Source: an uncultured Clostridium sp. (GTDB lineage: Bacteria; Bacillota; Clostridia; Clostridiales; Clostridiaceae). From it: 5,986 nt of DNA. The position numbers and the translations under genes were made by a program. Numbering within the stretch: the stretch's first letter is position 1; each line of letters opens with the position of its first letter. The stretch covers positions 1-5,986 of the forward strand of contig CAKVNP010000146.1 in NCBI GenBank assembly GCA_934777095.1, read 5' to 3'. This document shows positions 1-5,872 of the stretch, piece after piece. The notes under the pieces are model-generated. The model saw only the letters and a list, made by a program, of their open reading frames with translations. It did not search any database and had not been told where the DNA came from.

Positions 1-156
1 GCTACAACAGTTATCGGTGGAGGAGACTCAGCTGCTGCTGTTAACATCTTAGGATTCGGAGATAAGATGACTCACATCTCTACAGGTGGTGGAGCTTCAC
101 TTGAATTCTTAGAAGGTAAAGTATTACCAGGAATCGCTGCTTTAAACGATAAATAA
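1..156 (+). CDS. pgk: Phosphoglycerate kinase, C-terminal end (5' end outside the window)
   Basis: This is the last 51 codons of phosphoglycerate kinase, the cytoplasmic enzyme that transfers phosphate from 1,3-bisphosphoglycerate to ADP, giving ATP and 3-phosphoglycerate. The frame is open from base 1 and ends at TAA 154-156. The translated piece carries two C-terminal hallmarks of the family: a GGGDSAAAV stretch (residues about 6-14 of the fragment), which belongs to the nucleotide-binding domain, and the closing [14 protein letters not shown] region followed by LPGI. The N-terminal substrate domain and start lie upstream of the window. The next gene is tpiA in the same direction, 175 bases on, with no convincing terminator between them, so the two are probably co-transcribed. 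The stop codon lies in and beside the loop of a 10-bp inverted repeat. Identification is secure because the motifs and the neighbours agree. Confidence 0.97.
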   Translation, partial: ATTVIGGGDSAAAVNILGFGDKMTHISTGGGASLEFLEGKVLPGIAALNDK

Positions 157-165
157 TCGTTTAAA
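141..165 (+). repeat. Perfect 10-bp inverted repeat around the pgk stop codon
   Basis: Bases 141-150 (TTTAAACGAT) are exactly complementary to 156-165 (ATCGTTTAAA), leaving a 5-base loop at 151-155. The stop codon TAA occupies 154-156, so the hairpin begins inside the last pgk codons. The stem has only two G-C pairs and is followed by mixed A/T, not a run of T. It is therefore a poor intrinsic terminator and more likely an mRNA stability or processing element, if it has a function. Bases 161-165 also belong to the outer arm of the next repeat, so the two folds would compete. Confidence 0.6.
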
Positions 166-309
166 ATTATAAATTATGAATGATGAATGATGAATTTAGG
201 AATAAACTCCTTTAAGGAGTTTAGAAATAGATTTTAATTTCAAAAATTCTCTAAGAATTTTATCCTTAATTCATCATTCGTAATTCTTCATTCATAATTA
301 AAATTTTAA
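161..309. repeat. Composite inverted-repeat element between pgk and tpiA (MITE-like or structured RNA)
   Basis: Most of the pgk-tpiA gap is one imperfect inverted repeat. The left arm (161-200) is complementary to the right arm (264-309). Read in the same sense, both arms contain AATTATGAATGA and end in GAATGATGAATT followed by a short AGG-ending tail. The arms consist of degenerate 7-nt units: GAATGAT twice on the left (178-184, 185-191), and GAATGAA, GAATTAC and GAATGAT on the complement of the right (293-273). The arms thus differ by one unit. Between them lie two small hairpins with 3-base loops: a 9-bp stem 203-211/215-223 and an 8-bp stem 243-250/254-261. An 8-base TTAAAATT occurs at both ends (161-168, 298-305) but is nearly self-complementary, so it cannot be called a target duplication with confidence. 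No protein is encoded. It could be a miniature transposable element or a transcribed RNA structure affecting the pgk-tpiA message. Confidence 0.6.
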
Positions 310-320
310 AAAATTTTATG

Positions 321-325
321 AGGTG
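321..325 (+). promoter_or_regulatory. Ribosome-binding site of tpiA (fixes the ATG start)
   Basis: AGGTG lies 6 bases before ATG 332. An in-frame GTG at 323-325 is part of this site and would add three residues (MII) not expected in the family, so the ATG at 332 is the start. Confidence 0.8.
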
Positions 326-331
326 ATTATA

Positions 332-1078
332 ATGAGAAAAGCAATTATTGCTGGAAACTGGAAAATGCACTATACTCCAGAAGAAGCTGTTAAAGTAATA
401 AATGAATTAAAGCCATTAGTTAAGGATGCAACTTGTGATGTAGTTGTATGCCCAACTTTCGTTTGCTTAGATGCAGTATTAAAAGCTGTAGAAGGATCAA
501 ACATCAAAGTTGCTGCACAAAATATGCACTTTGAAGAAAAAGGAGCTTTCACAGGTGAAGTTGCTCCAGGAATGTTAGAAGCTATGGGAGTTAGCTATGT
601 TGTTTTAGGACACAGTGAAAGAAGAGAATACTTCAATGAAACTGATGAAGCGTTAAACAAAAAGGTTAAAGCTGCATTTGCTCACAACTTAACTCCAATC
701 CTTTGCTGTGGAGAAACTTTAGAAGAAAGAGAAAACGGAACTACAAATGCAGTAGTTGGAGCTCAAATCAAAGCTGATTTAGCTGGTTTATCAAATGAAT
801 TAGCAGAAAAAGTTGTTATAGCTTACGAACCAATCTGGGCTATCGGAACTGGTAAGACTGCTACTAAAGAACAAGCTAACGAAACTATAGCTGCAATCAG
901 AGGTGTTGTTGCTGAAATGTTCGGAACTGAAGTTGCTGATAAAGTAAGAATTCAATACGGCGGATCAGTTAAACCAAACACAATTAAAGATCAAATGGCT
1001 ATGTCTGACATAGATGGTGCTTTAGTTGGTGGAGCTAGCTTAGTTGCTACTGATTTTGCACAAATCGTTAACTACTAA
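332..1078 (+). CDS. tpiA: Triosephosphate isomerase
   Basis: This 248-residue cytoplasmic enzyme interconverts dihydroxyacetone phosphate and glyceraldehyde 3-phosphate. It is a single TIM-barrel domain of the usual length (about 250 residues). All key residues are visible: Asn9 and Lys11 in the N-terminal AGNWKMH motif; the electrophile His94 in VLGHSERR; the catalytic base Glu166 in [11 protein letters not shown]; the mobile phosphate-gripping loop 6 that follows (about 167-177); and the phosphate-binding YGGSVKP (209-215) and GGAS (233-236) loops. The ATG at 332 is chosen because an AGGTG site precedes it and the protein then begins directly with the conserved first strand. It is downstream of pgk with no promoter that I can support in the gap, so it is probably read from upstream. 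A terminator follows 16 bases after the stop. The sequence is typical of clostridial TpiA, and nothing looks damaged. Confidence 0.98.
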   Translation: MRKAIIAGNWKMHYTPEEAVKVINELKPLVKDATCDVVVCPTFVCLDAVLKAVEGSNIKVAAQNMHFEEKGAFTGEVAPGMLEAMGVSYVVLGHSERREYFNETDEALNKKVKAAFAHNLTPILCCGETLEERENGTTNAVVGAQIKADLAGLSNELAEKVVIAYEPIWAIGTGKTATKEQANETIAAIRGVVAEMFGTEVADKVRIQYGGSVKPNTIKDQMAMSDIDGALVGGASLVATDFAQIVNY

Positions 1079-1094
1079 GAAATAGATTTTAAAT

Positions 1095-1124
1095 AAGGCT
1101 GTCATTGTTTTATGGCAGCCTTTT
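1095..1124 (+). terminator. Rho-independent terminator after tpiA
   Basis: An 11-bp stem pairs 1095-1105 with 1112-1122, including one G-U pair. The stem contains a GGCTG/CAGCC core and a 6-base loop, and it ends in TTTT (1121-1124). It lies 16 bases after the tpiA stop and should end the pgk-tpiA transcript. The T run is short, so some read-through into gpmI is possible. Confidence 0.88.
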
Positions 1125-1223
1125 ATAATGATAAATTAAAAAATAATGAACATATTATAGCAAATAAACTATATAAATAGTAAATGATACAATATTATCC
1201 TTGAATATAAATAGGCGATTTTA

Positions 1224-1252
1224 TTGTGAATAAAAAATTATTATAGTATAAT
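1224..1252 (+). promoter_or_regulatory. Sigma-A-type promoter of gpmI
   Basis: TTGTGA (1224-1229) and a perfect TATAAT (1247-1252) are separated by 17 bases, the ideal spacing. Transcription would start near 1259, giving a leader of about 50 bases before the gpmI ATG. It sits just after the tpiA terminator, so gpmI appears to have its own transcription start. The rest of the gap (1125-1223) is plain AT-rich sequence in which I see no other structure that I can support. Confidence 0.72.
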
Positions 1253-1300
1253 GAAGAAAAGATAAGAATAAAGTAAAATATTAATAAGTTATACGTATTT

Positions 1301-1306
1301 GGAGGG
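1301..1306 (+). promoter_or_regulatory. Ribosome-binding site of gpmI (fixes the ATG start)
   Basis: GGAGGG lies 4 bases before ATG 1311. The in-frame TTG at 1299 overlaps this site and cannot be the start that it serves, so the ATG at 1311 is preferred. Confidence 0.85.
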
Positions 1307-1310
1307 AATT

Positions 1311-2834
1311 ATGGCAAAGAAACCTGTAATGTTAATGATATTAGATGGATTTGGAATAGCTCCAAAGGGAGATGGAAATGCTGTTGAAGCTGCTAATAAA
1401 GCAAACTTTAATAAATTAGTTGAAAAATATCCTCACTCTGAGTTACAAGCAAGCGGTATGGCTGTTGGATTACCTGAAGGACAAATGGGTAATTCAGAAG
1501 TTGGTCACTTAAATATAGGTGCAGGAAGAATTATATATCAAGAATTAACAAGAATAACTAAAGAAATCACTGATGGTGGATTCTTCAGAAATGAAGCTTT
1601 ATTAAAAGCAATGGAAAATGCAAAGAAAGATAATAAAGCATTACACTTAATGGGATTATTATCAGATGGTGGAGTTCATTCTCACATAGATCATTTAAAA
1701 GGATTATTAAAATTAGCTAAAGAACAAGAAGTAGCAAATGTATATGTACACTGCTTCATGGATGGTAGAGACGTTGCTCCAGGTTCAGGTATAGAATTTA
1801 TTAAAGATTTAGAAAGCTATATGGCTGATTTAGGTGTTGGACAAATAGCTACTATATCTGGAAGATACTATGCAATGGATAGAGATAACAGATGGGAAAG
1901 AGTTGAATTAGCATACAACGCTATGGTTTTAGGAGAAGGCGAAAAAGCATCTTCTGCTGTAGAAGCTATGGAAAATTCTTATCATGACAACAAGAGCGAT
2001 GAATTCGTATTACCAGTAGTTGTTAATGAAAATGGAAAAATTAAAAATGGAGATTCAGTAGTATTCTTCAATTTCAGACCAGATAGAGCTAGAGAAATAA
2101 CTAGAGCTATCAATGACAAAGAGTTCTCAGGATTCAAGAGAGAAACTTTAGACTTAGTATTTGTAACTATGACTCAATATGATAAGACATTAGAAGGTGT
2201 TGAAGTTGCATATAGACCACAAGCTATTACAAATACTTTAGGAGAATATGTAGCAAGCAAAGGCTTAAACCAATTAAGAATTGCTGAAACTGAAAAATAT
2301 GCTCACGTTACTTTCTTCTTCAACGGTGGTGTTGAAAAAGAAAACGAAGGTGAAGATAGAGCATTAATTGCTTCACCTAAAGTTGCAACTTACGATTTAA
2401 AGCCAGAAATGAGTGCTCCAGAAGTAACTGAAGAATTAATCAAGAGATTAGACTCAGGAAAATACGATATGGTTATCTTAAACTTTGCTAACCCTGATAT
2501 GGTTGGACACACAGGTGTATTTGAAGCTGCTAAAAAAGCTATCGAAGCAGTTGATGAATGTTTAGGAAAAGTAGTAGATAAAGTTTTAGAATTAGATGGA
2601 ACAGTATTTATAACTGCTGACCACGGAAATGCTGAAACTATGATTGACTACTCAAATGGTGCTCCATTTACAGCTCATACAACTGATCCAGTTCCATTTG
2701 TTTGGGTTTCAAACGAAGCTGAAGGTAAAGGACTAAAAGATGGTAAGTTAGCTGATATAGCTCCTACAATGTTAGAAGTTATGGGCTTAGAAGCTCCAGC
2801 TGAAATGTCAGGAAAATCATTAATAGTAAAATAA
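1311..2834 (+). CDS. gpmI: 2,3-bisphosphoglycerate-independent phosphoglycerate mutase
   Basis: This 507-residue Mn-dependent cytoplasmic enzyme converts 3-phosphoglycerate to 2-phosphoglycerate without a bisphosphoglycerate cofactor. It belongs to the alkaline phosphatase superfamily and has the usual full length. Visible residues, numbered from ATG 1311: Asp12 in LDGFG; Ser62 in GNSEVGH, the serine that is phosphorylated in the family; His123 in GGVHSH; DGRD at 151-154; Arg185 and Arg191 in the SGRYYAMDRD region; RPDR at 256-259; Lys329 in the ETEKYAH stretch; metal ligands Asp396 and His400 in NPDMVGH; Asp437 and His438 in TADHGN; and His456 in TAHTTDP. The order shows the split phosphatase domain (about 1-75 and 305-507) with the phosphotransferase domain inserted between. 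It lies between tpiA and, two genes on, eno, matching the pathway order. It has its own promoter and terminator and is probably monocistronic here. No key residue is missing. Confidence 0.98.
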   Translation: MAKKPVMLMILDGFGIAPKGDGNAVEAANKANFNKLVEKYPHSELQASGMAVGLPEGQMGNSEVGHLNIGAGRIIYQELTRITKEITDGGFFRNEALLKAMENAKKDNKALHLMGLLSDGGVHSHIDHLKGLLKLAKEQEVANVYVHCFMDGRDVAPGSGIEFIKDLESYMADLGVGQIATISGRYYAMDRDNRWERVELAYNAMVLGEGEKASSAVEAMENSYHDNKSDEFVLPVVVNENGKIKNGDSVVFFNFRPDRAREITRAINDKEFSGFKRETLDLVFVTMTQYDKTLEGVEVAYRPQAITNTLGEYVASKGLNQLRIAETEKYAHVTFFFNGGVEKENEGEDRALIASPKVATYDLKPEMSAPEVTEELIKRLDSGKYDMVILNFANPDMVGHTGVFEAAKKAIEAVDECLGKVVDKVLELDGTVFITADHGNAETMIDYSNGAPFTAHTTDPVPFVWVSNEAEGKGLKDGKLADIAPTMLEVMGLEAPAEMSGKSLIVK

Positions 2835-2845
2835 TTATGATAATT

Positions 2846-2880
2846 AAAAAAAGCTATTGCTTGTGCAGTAGCTTTTTTTT
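2846..2880 (+). terminator. Rho-independent terminator after gpmI
   Basis: A 12-bp stem with one G-U pair joins 2849-2860 to 2865-2876 around a TTGT loop, and T's continue to 2881. An A run (2846-2852) precedes the stem, so it could also work on the other strand, although no minus-strand gene is present. It separates gpmI from the chemoreceptor gene. Confidence 0.9.
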
Positions 2881-2902
2881 TATAAAAAATTAAAATTTAC
2901 TA

Positions 2903-2929
2903 TAAATAATACTAATCATTAGGCGATAT
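2903..2929 (+). promoter_or_regulatory. Sigma-D (flagellar/chemotaxis sigma factor) type promoter
   Basis: TAAA (2903-2906), 15 bases, then GGCGATAT (2922-2929) matches the Bacillus sigma-D consensus TAAA-N15-GCCGATAT with one mismatch. Transcription would begin near 2936, just ahead of the ribosome-binding site of the chemoreceptor gene, which is the class of gene this factor normally serves. A TATAAT at 2927-2932 overlaps it, but no acceptable -35 box lies at the right distance, so a sigma-A promoter is the weaker reading. Confidence 0.65.
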
Positions 2930-2944
2930 AATAAATGAATCACA

Positions 2945-2952
2945 AAAGGAGG
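2945..2952 (+). promoter_or_regulatory. Ribosome-binding site of the chemoreceptor, with unusually long spacing
   Basis: AAAGGAGG is a near-ideal site, but 13 bases separate it from ATG 2966. An ATG at 2953, directly after it, is followed at once by TAA and is out of frame. Upstream in-frame codons offer no ATG, GTG or TTG, so 2966 remains the start. Confidence 0.75.
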
Positions 2953-2965
2953 ATGTAAAATACTT

Positions 2966-5047
2966 ATGAAGAAAAACAAAAGAATTGGATTAAAAGTACA
3001 AATTATAAGTTTAGTGACAGTAATAGTTACAATAATATTATTAATGTCTACTGCAATAAGTTATCTAGCGACTAAAAAAAATATTGTTGTTGAACTTAAT
3101 GAAAAGACTAGATTACAAGCAATGGTTAATTCACAACCAATTGAAAAATGGATTAATCTCGAAGCAATAAGATTAAATGAAATTGCAAGAGACTTGGAAT
3201 TTGCTAATAATTATAGTAAGGACTTTATAAAAGTTAACTTAAAACAAAAACACAAAGAACATAATTATGTATCAGCATACTATGTAGGATTACAAGATAA
3301 TACATATGTAGGAAGTGATGAGTGGGAGCCAGCTTCTGATTATAGAGTTACAGAAGCAGAATGGTATAAGAAAACAATAAGCAATAATGCACTAACAGTA
3401 AGTGATACATATATAGATAAAGTTACAGGAAATATGGTAATTACTATTTCGGTCCCATTAACTAGAAATATCAACGCAAACCTAGAAGCAAGAACTAATA
3501 TGCTTTCTAATATTGATAAGATTGAAAAAATTGAGAGAGAAGAAGATGAAGTTATTGGAGTAATAGCTGTTGATTTAGTAATAAATAATTTATTAGATGC
3601 ATATATAACAGGTAATGGTGATAATGGTAGATATGAATTTATGGTAGATAGCAGTAATAATATAATTACTCATGTATCACAAGAATATATATCTAAAGAT
3701 GGTAAGATAATTAACTTATCAGAGATCAATGATACTTTAAGTGAAGCAATAAGTAGTCAAGATTCAGGAAATATTTTAACAAAAGATTATGATGGCCAAA
3801 ATAGATACTTTATTTTTGAAAAACTAGATACTGTAGGTTGGACATATATAATGGCTCTTCCAGAAAGATTCTATTTAGAATCTTTAAGAAGTATATTTAA
3901 TGCCTCATCAATAACATTTGTTATTTCGATACTTATTGCCTTTGTTGTGTCATATTTCTGTATTAATGCATTAATTAAAGCTATAAATAAAATAAAGAAT
4001 GCTTCATTAAAAATAGCTGATGGAGATTTTTCAATAGAAATAGGCCACGCTAAAAATAATGAACTAGGTGATTTAGTAAATAGCTTTAAAGAAATAACAG
4101 AAAAACAAAGTACATTCATAAAAGGGCTTAAAGGAATAGTAGATGATACTAATAATAAAAATGATGAATGTAGAAAGCAAATAGATAGCATTACTGCTTC
4201 TGCTCAAGGGATAAATTCAAGTGTTGATAATGTTACTCATGGAATTAATGAACAAGCTCAAGATATGGTAAGTATGGTTGAAGAATTAAATCATCTTGCT
4301 GATGGAATAATTAATATTGAAGGACTTTCTAAAGATGTATTAGTACAGTGTGATATAGTTAAAAATAAAAATTCAGAATCTGTAGAATTAATTAATATGA
4401 TAAAAGAAAATATCATTGCTAACTTAAATAGCGCTCAAAATCTAAATGTTGAAGTAACCAATTTAGCAAATAAATTTGATTCAATAAATATAATAACAAA
4501 TACTATAAGTGGAATAGCAGAGCAAACGAATCTTTTAGCATTAAATGCCTCTATAGAAGCTGCAAGAGCAGGAGAGCAAGGGAAAGGATTTGCAGTAGTT
4601 GCAGATGAAGTAAGAGAGCTTGCAAATCAATCATCTGATTCAGCAAATGAAATACAAAATATCATTAAAGAAATTTACAATTTAGTAAATAATGTAAGAG
4701 AAGAAGTTGCTGAAACTGTTAAAATAGCTAAGAATAATGATGAACAAATTAATATAACAATTGAAGAATATTCAAATATATTAAAGGCATCGGAAGAATT
4801 AATTAATGGTGTTTATAATGTTGGTGAAGAGGTTGAAAAGGTAAATGAAAACAAGACAAAAGTAATGGAAAAGGCTGAAAATGTAACGGCTATTACTGAA
4901 GAACAATCAGCATACATAGAGGAAATTAACTCTAATATTCAAAATCAAACTGAAGCTATTGAAGATGTAAGAAGCGTAGTATACAGTATTAATGAATTAA
5001 GTAATGAGATAGAACAAAAAGTTTCTGTATATAAAATAAAAGAATAA
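2966..5047 (+). CDS. Transmembrane methyl-accepting chemotaxis protein with dCache sensor
   Basis: This 693-residue membrane chemoreceptor would report an extracellular signal to the CheA-CheW complex and so steer flagellar rotation. Domains in order: a short basic N-terminus; a first membrane helix (about 12-34); an extracellular sensor of about 280 residues that looks like a double Cache domain (WYKK at 133-136, a [13 protein letters not shown] strand region ending near 165, VIAVDL near 199-204, and a second lobe from about 222 to 300); a second membrane helix (about 315-336); a HAMP linker (about 337-385); and a long coiled-coil signalling domain. The signalling tip is intact and highly conserved, with [19 protein letters not shown] at about 519-537, then [10 protein letters not shown]. 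No CheR-tethering pentapeptide is visible at the C-terminus (ends YKIKE). A sigma-D-like promoter and a strong terminator flank it, so it is probably transcribed alone. The ligand is unknown. The family is certain; the sensor subtype is likely. Confidence 0.95.
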   Translation: MKKNKRIGLKVQIISLVTVIVTIILLMSTAISYLATKKNIVVELNEKTRLQAMVNSQPIEKWINLEAIRLNEIARDLEFANNYSKDFIKVNLKQKHKEHNYVSAYYVGLQDNTYVGSDEWEPASDYRVTEAEWYKKTISNNALTVSDTYIDKVTGNMVITISVPLTRNINANLEARTNMLSNIDKIEKIEREEDEVIGVIAVDLVINNLLDAYITGNGDNGRYEFMVDSSNNIITHVSQEYISKDGKIINLSEINDTLSEAISSQDSGNILTKDYDGQNRYFIFEKLDTVGWTYIMALPERFYLESLRSIFNASSITFVISILIAFVVSYFCINALIKAINKIKNASLKIADGDFSIEIGHAKNNELGDLVNSFKEITEKQSTFIKGLKGIVDDTNNKNDECRKQIDSITASAQGINSSVDNVTHGINEQAQDMVSMVEELNHLADGIINIEGLSKDVLVQCDIVKNKNSESVELINMIKENIIANLNSAQNLNVEVTNLANKFDSINIITNTISGIAEQTNLLALNASIEAARAGEQGKGFAVVADEVRELANQSSDSANEIQNIIKEIYNLVNNVREEVAETVKIAKNNDEQINITIEEYSNILKASEELINGVYNVGEEVEKVNENKTKVMEKAENVTAITEEQSAYIEEINSNIQNQTEAIEDVRSVVYSINELSNEIEQKVSVYKIKE

Positions 5048-5053
5048 TATAGC

Positions 5054-5086
5054 AAAACCGTATCAAAAGTCTTTTGATACGGTTTT
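5054..5086 (+). terminator. Terminator after the chemoreceptor: perfect 16-bp stem
   Basis: Bases 5054-5069 are exactly complementary to 5071-5086 with only base 5070 between them. In RNA the innermost pairs must open to form the loop. The stem starts AAAACCG and ends CGGTTTT, giving a T run on either strand. It lies 6 bases after the stop codon and isolates the chemoreceptor gene from the kinase-like gene. Confidence 0.88.
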
Positions 5087-5123
5087 ATTATATAAAATAG
5101 TATATTAATAATATTATCATTAA

Positions 5124-5129
5124 TATAAT
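5124..5129 (+). promoter_or_regulatory. Possible -10 box for the kinase-like gene
   Basis: A perfect TATAAT lies 30 bases before ATG 5160, and a promoter is expected here because a strong terminator comes just before. No recognisable -35 box lies 16-18 bases upstream and the region is almost pure A/T, where TATAAT arises by chance, so this is tentative. Confidence 0.28.
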
Positions 5130-5159
5130 AAAGTAAATAAAATTTTTAGGGTTGAGATA

Positions 5160-5756
5160 ATGGTAAGAACTTATGGGTATTCGGCTAATTTTAGCAGACA
5201 GGTAGAAAAATTATTTAGAGAAGCTATATTTTTAGGAGAAGGTCATAATGGGATAGTATATGAATTGCCAGAAAATAAAGCACTGAAAATATTCGTAGAT
5301 AAAAGGATATGTAAAGAAGAAGCAGCTATTTTAAATAAAGTTAAAAAATCGAAATATTTTCCTAAGATATATGAAATTAACGAGTATTATATTCTAAGAG
5401 AAAAAATTGGGGGAATAAGACTTGATCATTATATAAAAAAGTATGGCTTAGATTATAATCTTTCTAAAAATATCTATAAACTAATCAGAGAGTTCAAAAA
5501 ATTGAATTTTACTAAATTAGATGCAAGATGTAGGGATATATATGTTGATGAAAAGGGAAATTTAAGAGTTATTGATCCTAAACAATGTTATACAAGGAAA
5601 GTAGCATATCCAAGACATTTAATGAAGGGGCTTAAAGGAGTTGGTGTATTAGAGACATTTATTAGCTATATAAAAAAGATAGATTATAAACGAGGAGTGT
5701 TTTGGGAAGAAAGCTTTAATTCTTATACACTTAAAGATGCAGAAGAGGAAGGTTAA
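5160..5756 (+). CDS. Atypical protein-kinase-fold protein
   Basis: This 198-residue soluble protein is built like a minimal eukaryotic-type kinase, with no membrane segment. It has a glycine-rich loop LGEGHNGIVY (25-34), the ATP-anchoring Lys43 in ALKIF, a likely partner Glu53 or Glu54, and a hinge-like segment YYILREKIGGIRL (76-88). The catalytic loop is LDARCRDIYV (120-129): Asp121 fits the catalytic Asp, but the position normally Asn is Asp126. The metal-binding DFG is replaced by DPK (139-141), with Asp139 kept. The protein ends soon after, so the usual large C-lobe and substrate-binding region are much reduced. The start ATG has an AGGG site 8 bases upstream. Similar small proteins are, from memory, annotated as serine/threonine kinases in clostridia; substrate and activity are unknown to me. 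It could be a protein kinase, a small-molecule kinase or a pseudokinase. It lies 116 bases before eno with no clear terminator between. Confidence 0.8.
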   Translation: MVRTYGYSANFSRQVEKLFREAIFLGEGHNGIVYELPENKALKIFVDKRICKEEAAILNKVKKSKYFPKIYEINEYYILREKIGGIRLDHYIKKYGLDYNLSKNIYKLIREFKKLNFTKLDARCRDIYVDEKGNLRVIDPKQCYTRKVAYPRHLMKGLKGVGVLETFISYIKKIDYKRGVFWEESFNSYTLKDAEEEG

Positions 5757-5872
5757 AATTTCATTAATAAGTTTATAGATAATATATGAATATTATTAAA
5801 TCCTTATGTAAAAAATAATGAGGTAGATTGGTAAGGTAGGTAATTTATTTTATATATAAGGAGGAAATATAA

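Noticed and set aside
323..325. GTG as an earlier tpiA start
   Set aside because: It overlaps the ribosome-binding site itself and would add residues before the conserved first strand.
370..552. Minus-strand open frame of 60 codons inside tpiA
   Set aside because: It is wholly inside a certain gene, lacks a ribosome-binding site, and its product resembles nothing I recognise.
1185..1193. Extended -10-like TGATACAAT upstream of gpmI
   Set aside because: No matching -35 box at 16-18 bases, and a much better promoter exists at 1224-1252.
1214..1221. GGCGATTT before gpmI as a second sigma-D box
   Set aside because: No TAAA 15 bases upstream, and the last bases deviate from the consensus.
1299..1301. 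TTG as an earlier gpmI start
   Set aside because: It overlaps the GGAGGG site; ATG 1311 has proper spacing and the family's usual N-terminus.
3871..4191. Minus-strand open frame of 106 codons inside the chemoreceptor gene
   Set aside because: Opposite the second membrane helix and HAMP region; its hydrophobic, Ser-rich product is what antisense reading of such sequence gives.
5779..5796. 7-bp hairpin ATAATAT/ATATTAT after the kinase-like gene as a terminator
   Set aside because: No G-C pair and no T run after it; expected by chance in this AT-rich gap.
5786..5818. Ten-codon open frame before eno as a leader peptide
   Set aside because: No ribosome-binding site, no attenuator structure after it, and no codon bias pointing to a control role.
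5828..5856. TTGGTA and TATATA spaced by 17 as an eno promoter
   Set aside because: Transcription would start at about the ribosome-binding site, leaving no usable leader.
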